From Thiopseudomonas sp964394445 (lineage in GTDB: Bacteria > Pseudomonadota > Gammaproteobacteria > Pseudomonadales > Pseudomonadaceae): a stretch of 37,087 nt of DNA. The notes under the pieces are model-generated. The model was not told the DNA's origin and did not search any database. It saw only the letters and a program-made list of their open reading frames with translations. Where the stretch lies: the NCBI GenBank assembly GCA_964394445.1, contig CAYMXO010000013.1, positions 1 through 37,087 of the forward strand, read 5' to 3'. Position 1 is the first letter of the stretch. Every line of letters begins with the position of its first letter. Shown in pieces: positions 7,948-14,250 of the stretch. Made by a program: the position numbers and the translations under genes.

Positions 7948-8886
7948 CTACAGGTGTTTTTCAATAAAGGCAAAGCCCTGGTCGCGATAATGCTCCAGCT
8001 CATTGACCAGGTGATGCTGTGCACCCGGCAACATGCAAATCTTCGGCTGGCTGAACTTCTCTTCCAGAACCCGCAAGTTATGCTGCCAGTCCACGGTGCG
8101 GTCGGCATCACCCTGCACAATAATCGGTGCCACCCGCGAACGTTCAGCGCGCTCGATACGGGGGATCCAGTTGGCCAGCGCGCCCACCCAGGCAGTGGGC
8201 AAAATCTGCGCCTGCAACGGATCTTGCTGTAAAAACTCGATAAATGCCGGATCGCCCGAGTTGTAGGAGCGCCGCCGCGGAATTTGCTCAACAAAGGGCT
8301 TCAAACCACGCAGCAGGATGCGCGACTGCTTCCAGGCCCGTGGCCGCACCAGCGGTGCGAGCAATACCAACTGCCCCAGCTCCTGCGGCCAGGCATGCAG
8401 TGCCAGCTCCAGGCCGATAGCGGCACCGGTACTCTGCCCGATCAGATGTACGGGTTGCCGCAGCTGCAAAGGCTGCAGCAACCCCAACAGTGCCTGCAGC
8501 ACCTGCTGATACTCGGCAAAAGAGCCAATGCTGGCCCGCGCACCGGTCGACAGGCCGTGGCCGGGCAAATCACAGGTCAAAACACTAAAACCATTCTGCA
8601 GTGCCCAGGCGTACAGGTGTCCATAGAGCCCCATGTGGTCGTAGTAACCATGCAGCACAATGCATGTGCCACGGCCTGGCTCCGGCTGGCGATACAGCTG
8701 CACGGCAAGCCGATATCCCGCCACATCCAGATGGCCCAGGCGCTGCTGCACTGCACCTGCCAAACCGGCAAAATCAATACCATAATAGGCACGCCAATGC
8801 CGGACCCAGGCCGGCTCCGGCTCATTACCGGTTATCTGCGGCAGCGAGTCTGTCTGCATCCAGTCAGTATGTGCGGTGGTAACCAT
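7948..8886 (-). CDS. Alpha/beta hydrolase, monoacylglycerol-lipase-like
   Basis: A 312-residue protein. The family pattern is complete: HGYYDHMGLYGHLYAWAL supplies the oxyanion-hole HG and a lid-like region (about residues 79-96), GQSTGA is the nucleophile elbow with catalytic Ser (about 150), VQGDADRTVDW supplies the acid, and LPGAQHHLVNE the catalytic His near the C-terminus. The DLPGHGLSTG motif is typical of the hydrolase_4 / lysophospholipase group. No signal peptide is seen, so it is probably cytoplasmic. The substrate is unknown. The start may be the second methionine (MQTDSLPQ, ten codons in), because the first lies in a region shared with the divergent gene. Confidence 0.85.
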   Translation of the reverse strand: MVTTAHTDWMQTDSLPQITGNEPEPAWVRHWRAYYGIDFAGLAGAVQQRLGHLDVAGYRLAVQLYRQPEPGRGTCIVLHGYYDHMGLYGHLYAWALQNGFSVLTCDLPGHGLSTGARASIGSFAEYQQVLQALLGLLQPLQLRQPVHLIGQSTGAAIGLELALHAWPQELGQLVLLAPLVRPRAWKQSRILLRGLKPFVEQIPRRRSYNSGDPAFIEFLQQDPLQAQILPTAWVGALANWIPRIERAERSRVAPIIVQGDADRTVDWQHNLRVLEEKFSQPKICMLPGAQHHLVNELEHYRDQGFAFIEKHL

Positions 8887-9013
8887 CTATCTCATGACCT
8901 CTGTGCCTGCGACAATAAGGACGTGGGAACTCGCGCCGCTGCCATGGCAGTCTGTACCCTTTAAACTGTCTGCAGGGCAGCAAAACACCATCTTTCTCGG
9001 GCACTGCGGTCCA

Positions 9014-9565
9014 ATGCACAAAAGAATATTGACGTTCCTGTTCCTGCTGGCCTGGCTGGCCGCGCTGCTGTGCGCACTGTGGTGGTACCAGAGCCGCTAT
9101 TTTCGTGCGTTTGATCCGGACGACACCTGGCTTGCCGGGCAACAACTGCAGTTGCCTGAGTACCTGGCCGGCGAAGGTCCCATACGTCTGCTGCATTTCT
9201 GGGAACCGGCCTGCCCGTGTAACGCCGGAAATCAACAGCACCTGGCGAAAATCATGCATGAATTCGCCGCTGATGTGCAATTTTATCATGTGCAAAAAGC
9301 CGGCACCAAAGGACAGCTGGCCAAGCCGTTGCGCGCGATGCAAGCCATAGCCGAAATACCCGGCAGCCAACAGCTGCCGGCCAGCCCCGCTGTTGCCATT
9401 TTTGACCGTCAGGGCCGGCTGGCCTACTTTGGTCCCTACAGTGAAGGCGCCATCTGTACCAGCAGCAACAGCTTCGTCGAACCCATTCTGGACGCCTTGC
9501 GTCAGGGTCGGGCGGTAGCGGCAAACAGTACGCTGGCCAACGGCTGTTTCTGTGATTGGCAATAG
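9014..9565 (+). CDS. Membrane-anchored thioredoxin-fold protein (DUF6436-like)
   Basis: A 183-residue protein. The start at MHKRILTFLFLLAWLAALL is chosen because it opens with a single membrane anchor (residues about 5-27); an in-frame upstream ATG at 8876 would run into the divergent hydrolase gene and adds no conserved sequence. After the anchor comes LLHFWEPACPCNAGNQQHL, a thioredoxin-like strand with a C-P-C site instead of C-x2-C, then SPAVAIFDRQGRLAYFGPYSEGAIC, matching the cis-Pro and glycine-rich part of thioredoxin folds, and a Cys-rich tail (NGCFCDWQ). It is probably anchored in the inner membrane facing the periplasm. The function is unknown; a thiol role is inference. It is followed by dnr. 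Confidence 0.75.
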   Translation: MHKRILTFLFLLAWLAALLCALWWYQSRYFRAFDPDDTWLAGQQLQLPEYLAGEGPIRLLHFWEPACPCNAGNQQHLAKIMHEFAADVQFYHVQKAGTKGQLAKPLRAMQAIAEIPGSQQLPASPAVAIFDRQGRLAYFGPYSEGAICTSSNSFVEPILDALRQGRAVAANSTLANGCFCDWQ

Positions 9566-9655
9566 CAAATGGCTTATTCCACTCTAACCAGCACGGTTTG
9601 TGCTACCCTTCTTGACCAGCCTTATTGTCGTAGCTGTTTAATTCGAGAGCAGTTC

Positions 9656-10345
9656 ATGGAACCACATCCCCTTCATCAAAGAATCCTGCGAGAACACCAC
9701 CTGTTTCAGCCCCTGTCCGAACACCAGCTGGCCAAGCTGCTGGAGGAAAGTCAGCTGGTCAACCTGGACAAGGACGAGTATGTTTTTCGCCAGGGTGACC
9801 CCTGCCAGCATTTTGGCTTTGTCATCTCCGGCAGTATCAAAATTTACCGCCTGACCCCTGACGGCCAGGAAAAGGTATTTGAAGTCATTGGCGACCGCAA
9901 GACCTTTGCCGAAGCCATGATGTTCATGGACACCAAAAACTACGTTGCCACTGCGCAGGCGGTGACTCCGACTCAACTGTTGTTGCTGTCCAGCTCCGCC
10001 TATATGAGCCTGATTCGTGAAAACCAGGAGCTGGCCAGTGCCTTGCTGGCAGCCTTGTCGATCCGGCTGCACACGCGCATCAACGAAATCGAAATCCTGT
10101 CCCTGAAAAACGCCACTCACCGCGTTATCCGTTACCTGCTATCGCAGGCGCTGCGCTCCTGCAGCAGTTGCGAAACACCCAGTTTCGAATTGCCGATTGC
10201 CAAGCGTCTGATCGCAGGGCAACTGTCCATTCAGCCAGAAACCTTCTCGCGCATCATCCACCACCTGAGCCATGAGGGCATCATCCGTGTGGAAGGCCGC
10301 CTGATTTGCATTCTGGACCGTGACAGGCTGGAAAACTACGAGTAA
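9656..10345 (+). CDS. dnr: Crp/Fnr-family regulator Dnr (NO-responsive denitrification regulator)
   Basis: A 229-residue cytoplasmic transcription factor. The sensor domain (about residues 20-140) has the cyclic-nucleotide-binding fold (VFRQGDP, ISGSIKIYRLTPDGQEK), a dimerisation helix follows, and the HTH is AKRLIAGQLSIQPETFSRII (about 175-194). The pattern FAEAMMFMDTKNYVATAQAV is nearly that of P. aeruginosa Dnr, which senses nitric oxide through heme and activates nir, nor and nos genes. There is no N-terminal Fnr cysteine cluster in this start. I chose ATG 9656 because GAGAG sits six bases upstream and the sequence aligns with known Dnr starts; an ATG at 9569 would add 29 residues without a ribosome site. 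A Dnr-type box lies just after the stop. Confidence 0.9.
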   Translation: MEPHPLHQRILREHHLFQPLSEHQLAKLLEESQLVNLDKDEYVFRQGDPCQHFGFVISGSIKIYRLTPDGQEKVFEVIGDRKTFAEAMMFMDTKNYVATAQAVTPTQLLLLSSSAYMSLIRENQELASALLAALSIRLHTRINEIEILSLKNATHRVIRYLLSQALRSCSSCETPSFELPIAKRLIAGQLSIQPETFSRIIHHLSHEGIIRVEGRLICILDRDRLENYE

Positions 10346-10356
10346 GAATTTCACGC

Positions 10357-10399
10357 TTGATTGACATCAAGCAGCAGGCCACAGCGGAACGGTTATGTT
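10357..10399 (+). promoter_or_regulatory. Fnr/Anr/Dnr box and putative class II promoter of the dnrP-like gene
   Basis: TTGAT-tgac-ATCAA at 10357-10370 matches the consensus TTGAT-N4-ATCAA perfectly. A -10-like TATGTT lies at 10394-10399. If that hexamer is used, transcription would start near 10406, placing the centre of the box about 42 bp upstream, the standard position for class II activation by this family. The target gene starts at 10438 after a gagga ribosome site. Confidence 0.87.
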
Positions 10400-10437
10400 G
10401 ATGGCAATACATGACTCGCCGCACCGAGGACTTCATC

Positions 10438-10638
10438 ATGGCAACCTGTCTGTTCTGCCAGGAGCAAAACCCGCCCGGACAAGCCAACTGCAAACACTGC
10501 GGCATGGCCTTGCCGCAGCAGGAAGAAAAGCGCAAACAACAGGGCCTGAGCCGCTTTGTCTGGTTTGTCATTCTACTGACGCTATTTTGTGCCGTCATGA
10601 TCGTCTGGCTGCCCAGAACTCCGCCCGTTGCAGGCTGA
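10438..10638 (+). CDS. DnrP-like small zinc-ribbon membrane protein
   Basis: A 66-residue protein starting at MATCLFCQEQNPPGQANC, set by the gagga sequence seven bases upstream; an ATG 27 bases earlier lacks such a site. The N-terminus is a zinc ribbon (CLFC and CKHCG), followed by a charged linker (QQEEKRKQQ) and one membrane helix (FVWFVILLTLFCAVMIVWL), so the ribbon should face the cytoplasm. Small proteins of this design lie next to dnr in Pseudomonas and are called DnrP; the function is not known to me. The perfect box upstream says it is controlled by Dnr or Anr under low oxygen or nitric oxide. Confidence 0.82.
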   Translation: MATCLFCQEQNPPGQANCKHCGMALPQQEEKRKQQGLSRFVWFVILLTLFCAVMIVWLPRTPPVAG

Positions 10639-10836
10639 TCAGTTACAAGCCGTACAGCAATGTGTAGCCGTGCCCGGATGACTTAACGCCAGTCTGGTTT
10701 TTCACGTACCGTTCCGGCGAGCAAGCCCGCTCCAACAATGCAGCAGCGGAGTATCCCGCACCTGGCAACCGCTGCTCGCAAATTCCGGCCCCGATCTGGT
10801 GTACCCGCAGCCTGGTTCAACAATTTCCAGCGAAAT
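10639..10836. repeat. Intergenic region with a single Pseudomonas-type REP-like sequence at about 10714-10735
   Basis: No gene is seen between the DnrP-like gene and the converging DksA/TraR-type gene. The segment ccggcgagcaagcccgctcc at 10714-10733 resembles the REP core of Pseudomonas (a short hairpin gcgagc-aa-gctcgc), here with one mismatch in the stem. No second inverted copy is evident, so it would be a lone element. It may also help terminate the converging transcripts. Confidence 0.45.
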
Positions 10837-11055
10837 TCAGGCACCAGTGCGATCAAGCTCTTCCTGGCAGGCGATGCACAACCGCACGCCGGGTAGCGCT
10901 TCGCGCCGTCCGGCCGGAATGGGTTCGTCACACTGATCGCAGTACTCGGCACTATCACCGCTTGGCAGGAGGCTGCGTACCCGGGTCACAGCATCGTCCA
11001 GTGTATCCTGCATCTGTTCGGTAGCGGCATCTTCCGAACCCCAGCCCTTGGCCAT
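10837..11055 (-). CDS. DksA/TraR-type zinc-finger protein, YbiI-like
   Basis: A 72-residue protein starting MAKGWGSEDAATEQMQDTLD. It carries C-x2-C (residues 39 and 42) and C-x2-C (60 and 63), embedded in YCDQCDEPIPAGRREALPGV and RLCIACQ, the DksA-type zinc finger. The layout is that of E. coli YbiI: a short N-terminal helix and the finger, without the long coiled coil of DksA. Relatives are presumed to touch RNA polymerase through the secondary channel, but YbiI itself has no firm role. It starts one base after the stop of the small upstream gene, so the two are translationally coupled. Confidence 0.85.
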   Translation of the reverse strand: MAKGWGSEDAATEQMQDTLDDAVTRVRSLLPSGDSAEYCDQCDEPIPAGRREALPGVRLCIACQEELDRTGA

Positions 11056-11056
11056 G

Positions 11057-11224
11057 TCAATCCTCTTCCCTGCTGTCGGCATCCGCTGCCTGCTGCAACT
11101 CGTTTTGCTGCTTTTGCCACTCGGCCAGTTCTTCGTAATAAAAGTCCCAGACACAAGGCTCACAGGCACTCTCGCAGCAGTCAAACTCGCCTGGCGGTTC
11201 GGGTTTTTCAAGCAGTTTGGCCAT
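11057..11224 (-). CDS. Tiny oxidoreductase-like domain protein (PF09791 type)
   Basis: A 55-residue protein starting at MAKLLEKPEPPGEFDCCESA. Cysteines 16, 17, 21 and 24 and the block CEPCVWDFYYEELAEW form the conserved core of the oxidoreductase-like N-terminal domain (C-C-x3-C-x2-C-V-W-D-x-Y-Y). The four cysteines may bind a metal or cluster. The longer upstream frame overlaps the ogt promoter region and is not needed. It is coupled to the YbiI-like gene (stop TGA, one base, ATG) and divergent from the methyltransferase gene. Function is unknown. Confidence 0.8.
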   Translation of the reverse strand: MAKLLEKPEPPGEFDCCESACEPCVWDFYYEELAEWQKQQNELQQAADADSREED

Positions 11225-11318
11225 GGTGGTCTCCAAAAAATCAAAAGACGATTGCCAGCCGGAAGGTTGCAGCAGTAAGGTGGACAGGCAATGACACGCT
11301 TGCCCGGAGGGTACTCCC

Positions 11319-11852
11319 ATGTCTGACTCTATTCACTTTGCCGTGCAAAGTCATCCGTTTGCCGCACTACTGGTGGCCCACGACGGGCAGGGCGTTTGTG
11401 CAGTCCTGCTCGGCGATACCGCAGACGAGCTGCGTAACGATCTGATAAAGCGCTTTCCCGGGCGGGAGTTGCTCGAGGACAATGACCGGGAAGCCGGCAA
11501 GGCACTGAAAATGGTAGCAGATTTTCTCGACAAACCGGATCACCCGCTCAAGCTCAAACTGCATCTGAGCGGTACCGCATTCCAGATGAAAGTCTGGGAC
11601 GTTCTGCAGCAGATCCCTCTCGGCACGACCCTCAGTTATAGCCAGGTTGCTGAACGCATCGGTCAACCCAGGGCCGTACGCGCCGTGGCCCGCGCCGCAG
11701 CCAGTAATCCAGTCGCACTGGCGGTCGCCTGCCACCGCGTACTACGTAGCGATGGCGGGATTTCCGGTTACCGCTGGGGCGTCGAACGTAAACGCAAACT
11801 GCTGGCCATGGAAAGCCGCTTTGCCCAGGCAGCCCAGACGGCCGGCAAGTGA
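11319..11852 (+). CDS. ogt: Methylated-DNA--protein-cysteine S-methyltransferase (Ogt/Ada C-terminal type)
   Basis: A 177-residue DNA-repair protein that moves the methyl group from O6-methylguanine or O4-methylthymine to its own cysteine. The N-terminal ribonuclease-H-like lobe covers about residues 1-85. The DNA-binding lobe follows, with FQMKVWDVLQQIPLGTTLSY, the arginine-finger helix PRAVRAVARAAASNP and the acceptor site ACHRV (Cys138). The family norm is PCHRV; here Ala replaces Pro, as in some Ada-like homologues. The block SGYRWGVERKRKLL resembles the C-terminal half of Ada, but the Ada N-terminal sensor domain is absent. GGAGG lies upstream of the ATG. Confidence 0.92.
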   Translation: MSDSIHFAVQSHPFAALLVAHDGQGVCAVLLGDTADELRNDLIKRFPGRELLEDNDREAGKALKMVADFLDKPDHPLKLKLHLSGTAFQMKVWDVLQQIPLGTTLSYSQVAERIGQPRAVRAVARAAASNPVALAVACHRVLRSDGGISGYRWGVERKRKLLAMESRFAQAAQTAGK

Positions 11853-11873
11853 TGCTGGGGTCAGCACAAAAGG

Positions 11874-12629
11874 CTATTCCGCCCCGTTCGGCGCCGGACG
11901 CGGTGCGTAACTGAAGGCATCAGCCTGCATCTGCTCCGGTCGCATGCCGTGTGCAACCAGCGCATCCAGGGTGCCGTACACCATGGCCGGTGAACCACTG
12001 GCAACCACCCGGTAGCCGCCCAGGTCAGCCAGATCATTGATGACCGCCTCATAAAGCAGACCACTGCGGCCTTCCCAGCTGGCATCGTGACTGACAACCT
12101 TGTGCAGATGCAGGTTGTCCATGCCTTCCCATTTGCTCCAGGCCGCCAGCCGGTAAAAGTCCTGCACTTCGCGAGCGCCCCAGTACAGGTGAATGGGTGC
12201 GGTGCTGCCCAAAAGGCGGGCCTGTTCAATAATGCCGTGCATCTGCGCCATGCCGGTACCGGCGGCAATCAACAGCAGCGGCTGCGGGTCGGCCGGGTCA
12301 ACGCAAACATCTCCGAATGGCAGTTGCACCCGGGCCTTGCCTTCGCTTTGTAACTCGGCCAACAGCTGCAACGGCGGTGCATTGGTGGCCAGAATCTGCA
12401 AGCGCAACACATTTCCTTCGGCAGGCGCCGACGCAATGGAGTAAGGCTTGAACTCGCCCGTCAATGAAGCGAGCAACAGGTGCTGGCCTGGCTGATAAGT
12501 AACGCCATTGACCACAGGCAGCTGCAAACAGACCTCGTAAACCTCAGCACCAAGGCAGTTGATGCTGATCACCGCACATTCGTATATTTTTACTGCATTT
12601 TGTTCCACATTTAATACCTGTCCGATCAC
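11874..12629 (-). CDS. NAD(P)H-flavin reductase, Fre-like
   Basis: A 251-residue protein of the ferredoxin-NADP reductase superfamily. The flavin-binding barrel has the motif FKPYSIASAP (R-x-Y-S-type, here K-P-Y-S-I) at about residues 76-85. The nucleotide-binding half has LLLIAAGTGMAQMHGIIEQA (about 138-157) and the C-terminal substrate loop YRVVASGSPAMVYG. In E. coli and Pseudomonas the fre-type gene is next to ubiD; here the fumarate reductase operon lies between them. It may supply reduced flavin to UbiX/UbiD chemistry or iron reduction, which is inference. No ferredoxin domain is present, unlike the longer AscD-type proteins. Confidence 0.87.
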   Translation of the reverse strand: MIGQVLNVEQNAVKIYECAVISINCLGAEVYEVCLQLPVVNGVTYQPGQHLLLASLTGEFKPYSIASAPAEGNVLRLQILATNAPPLQLLAELQSEGKARVQLPFGDVCVDPADPQPLLLIAAGTGMAQMHGIIEQARLLGSTAPIHLYWGAREVQDFYRLAAWSKWEGMDNLHLHKVVSHDASWEGRSGLLYEAVINDLADLGGYRVVASGSPAMVYGTLDALVAHGMRPEQMQADAFSYAPRPAPNGAE

Positions 12630-12728
12630 AACGGCCTGCTACGCCAGCCTTCCAGGCCGGCTGCTAAGTATGACAAAGACACACCCGGCAACACCAAAAA
12701 AAACCTTGATGGCCGGGGATGGCTAGGG

Positions 12729-12734
12729 ATTATA
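12729..12734 (-). promoter_or_regulatory. Possible -10 element of the flavin reductase gene
   Basis: On the minus strand TATAAT lies about 100 bp upstream of the flavin reductase start and just after frdD. No good -35 hexamer is seen 16-18 bp upstream, so this is only a candidate. It would let the gene be expressed separately from frdABCD. Confidence 0.35.
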
Positions 12735-12764
12735 GTAAATCGCCCTGGCAGTCCGAGCGGCATT

Positions 12765-13127
12765 TTAAGACAAAAACCATATCAGCCAGCTGCCCAGCGC
12801 ATAAAGGCTGGCCAACAGTGCCAGGCCATAGCTCAGCCACTTGATCAATCTACGCTGACCATATTTCAGGTCATAGAGTCCGTGGCGAATACGGTGGGCG
12901 GCATGAAAAGCGGGCAGGGCGATTACTGCGCCCGCAAACACCACAGCGAAAATACTGCTGAAAGCTTGTAACGCCTGCTCATGACCAAGCTCGATCCAGC
13001 CCAGCGGCAGCGCCAGCGCCAGAAAAAACACCGCAGCTGGCACAAATACGGCAAAGCAGACACCACCACCACTGAACAGCGCCCACCAGACAGGTTCGTC
13101 ACTGCGACGTACAGGTTTGCTACTCAT
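12765..13127 (-). CDS. frdD: Fumarate reductase membrane anchor subunit D
   Basis: A 120-residue inner-membrane protein with three hydrophobic helices (about residues 20-42, 58-80 and 97-119). The N-terminus PVRRSDEPVWWALFSGGG closely follows E. coli FrdD (KRSDEPVFWGLF), and HAAHRIRHGLYDLK matches the H-x2-HRI-HH-DLK region between helices 2 and 3. With FrdC it anchors the catalytic dimer and forms the quinol site. The start at MSSKPVRRS is set by overlap with frdC (TGATG) and by length (E. coli 119). Confidence 0.93.
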   Translation of the reverse strand: MSSKPVRRSDEPVWWALFSGGGVCFAVFVPAAVFFLALALPLGWIELGHEQALQAFSSIFAVVFAGAVIALPAFHAAHRIRHGLYDLKYGQRRLIKWLSYGLALLASLYALGSWLIWFLS

Positions 13128-13510
13128 CACAGCACCCCCCAAAAAATCCACGCGGCCAGAACAAACACACCGGCAACACCAGCCCACTGCCCGGCAACAA
13201 TCAGGCTGTCAGGTATTTTCCGGTCACCCAGCCGCAACGGCATCACCCTTGGAAACAGCACAAAAAATGTTGCTGCATGGTACAGGCTGGCCAGCAATGC
13301 CAGGGCATTCAGGGCCAGTACCAGCGGATTGCGCATGACCGCAAGCCAGTTCAGCCAGGCCGCTTCTCCCTTGCCCAGGGAATAAATGCCGGCCAGCATG
13401 CAGAGAATGAAAAACACCAATGGCAATACGGTGGCTTCACGCAACATGTAGGCCTTGAACGCCGGATTTTTCAGCCACCAGGTGCGGCCCAGCTCCGTTT
13501 TATGGCTCAT
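13127..13510 (-). CDS. frdC: Fumarate reductase membrane anchor subunit C
   Basis: A 127-residue inner-membrane subunit with three helices. It matches E. coli FrdC (131 residues) in PAFKAYMLREATVLPLVFF and in LASLYHAATFF. Glu25 corresponds to E. coli Glu29, a residue needed for menaquinol oxidation, and His78 to His82. The ATG overlaps the frdB stop (ATGA), and the stop overlaps the frdD start. No heme-binding histidine pair is evident, as expected for the cytochrome-free E. coli-type enzyme. Confidence 0.93.
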   Translation of the reverse strand: MSHKTELGRTWWLKNPAFKAYMLREATVLPLVFFILCMLAGIYSLGKGEAAWLNWLAVMRNPLVLALNALALLASLYHAATFFVLFPRVMPLRLGDRKIPDSLIVAGQWAGVAGVFVLAAWIFWGVL

Positions 13511-14250
13511 GCTTTCTTCCTCCTGAACAGTTGCAGCACCATATCCTGGGCCGACAGCACCTTGGCCTGGTTGACAGCTGCTGCCGGGTCCACCTGCTGC
13601 GGGCAGACTTCGGAGCAATAGCCGACAAAGGTGCAGCTCCAGGCGCCTTCCTCGGCGCTAATCAGCGGCATGCGCTCGCTGCGACCTTCATCACGGCTGT
13701 CCAGGTTGTAACGGTGCGCCAGCGCCAGTGCGCCCGGGCCGATAAACTCGGGGTTAAGGCCAAATTGCGGACAAGCCGAATAGCACAGGCCACAGTTGAT
13801 GCAGGCGGCAAACTGCTGGTATTTGTCCAGCTGTGCCGGGGTTTGTTTGTGCGGGGTCATTTCGCTCACCCCGTTGGCCGTGTCCCTGATGATATAGGGC
13901 TGAATGGCATCCAGATGCTGCATGAACTGTTCAAGATCAACGATCAGGTCACGCTCCACCGGAAAGTGCGCCAGCGGCTCGATCAGTACTGTACCGGCTG
14001 CCGCATAGTCGCGCAGGAATACCTTGCAACCCAGCCTGGGTTCGCCATTGATCATAAAGCCGCAGGAACCACAAATCGCCATGCGGCACGACCACCGATA
14101 GCTGAGGCTGGGGTCCTGTTCTTCCTTGATGTAATTCAGCGCATCCAGCACTGAAGTGCTGTCGTTGTAGGGTACCTGGTAGCTTTCCACCTGCGGCTGC
14201 GCATGCTGTTCCGGCAGGTAACGCTGCACCCTGATCTCCATGGTTTTCAT
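13507..14250 (-). CDS. frdB: Fumarate reductase iron-sulfur subunit
   Basis: A 247-residue subunit that carries electrons from quinol to FrdA through three clusters. Cysteines 55, 60, 63 and 75 form the [2Fe-2S] site (SCRMAICGSCG). Cysteines 150, 153, 156, 160 (CINCGLCYSACP) and 206, 212, 216 form the [4Fe-4S] and [3Fe-4S] sites. The spacing equals that of E. coli FrdB, shifted by only two residues. The start at MKTMEIRVQRYLP overlaps the frdA stop (ATGA), so the upstream part of the longer frame is not coding. It is translationally coupled to frdA and frdC. Confidence 0.96.
   Translation of the reverse strand: MKTMEIRVQRYLPEQHAQPQVESYQVPYNDSTSVLDALNYIKEEQDPSLSYRWSCRMAICGSCGFMINGEPRLGCKVFLRDYAAAGTVLIEPLAHFPVERDLIVDLEQFMQHLDAIQPYIIRDTANGVSEMTPHKQTPAQLDKYQQFAACINCGLCYSACPQFGLNPEFIGPGALALAHRYNLDSRDEGRSERMPLISAEEGAWSCTFVGYCSEVCPQQVDPAAAVNQAKVLSAQDMVLQLFRRKKA

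Noticed and set aside
8876..9013. 46-residue N-terminal extension of the DUF6436-like protein
   Set aside because: Overlaps the divergent hydrolase gene and precedes an obvious membrane-anchor start.
9569..9655. 29-residue N-terminal extension of Dnr with three cysteines, recalling the Fnr cluster
   Set aside because: No ribosome site, spacing of cysteines unlike Fnr, and known Dnr proteins start at the position of ATG 9656.
12600..12616. tgttccac half-site considered as a third parS
   Set aside because: Only the left half matches; the right half is not present.
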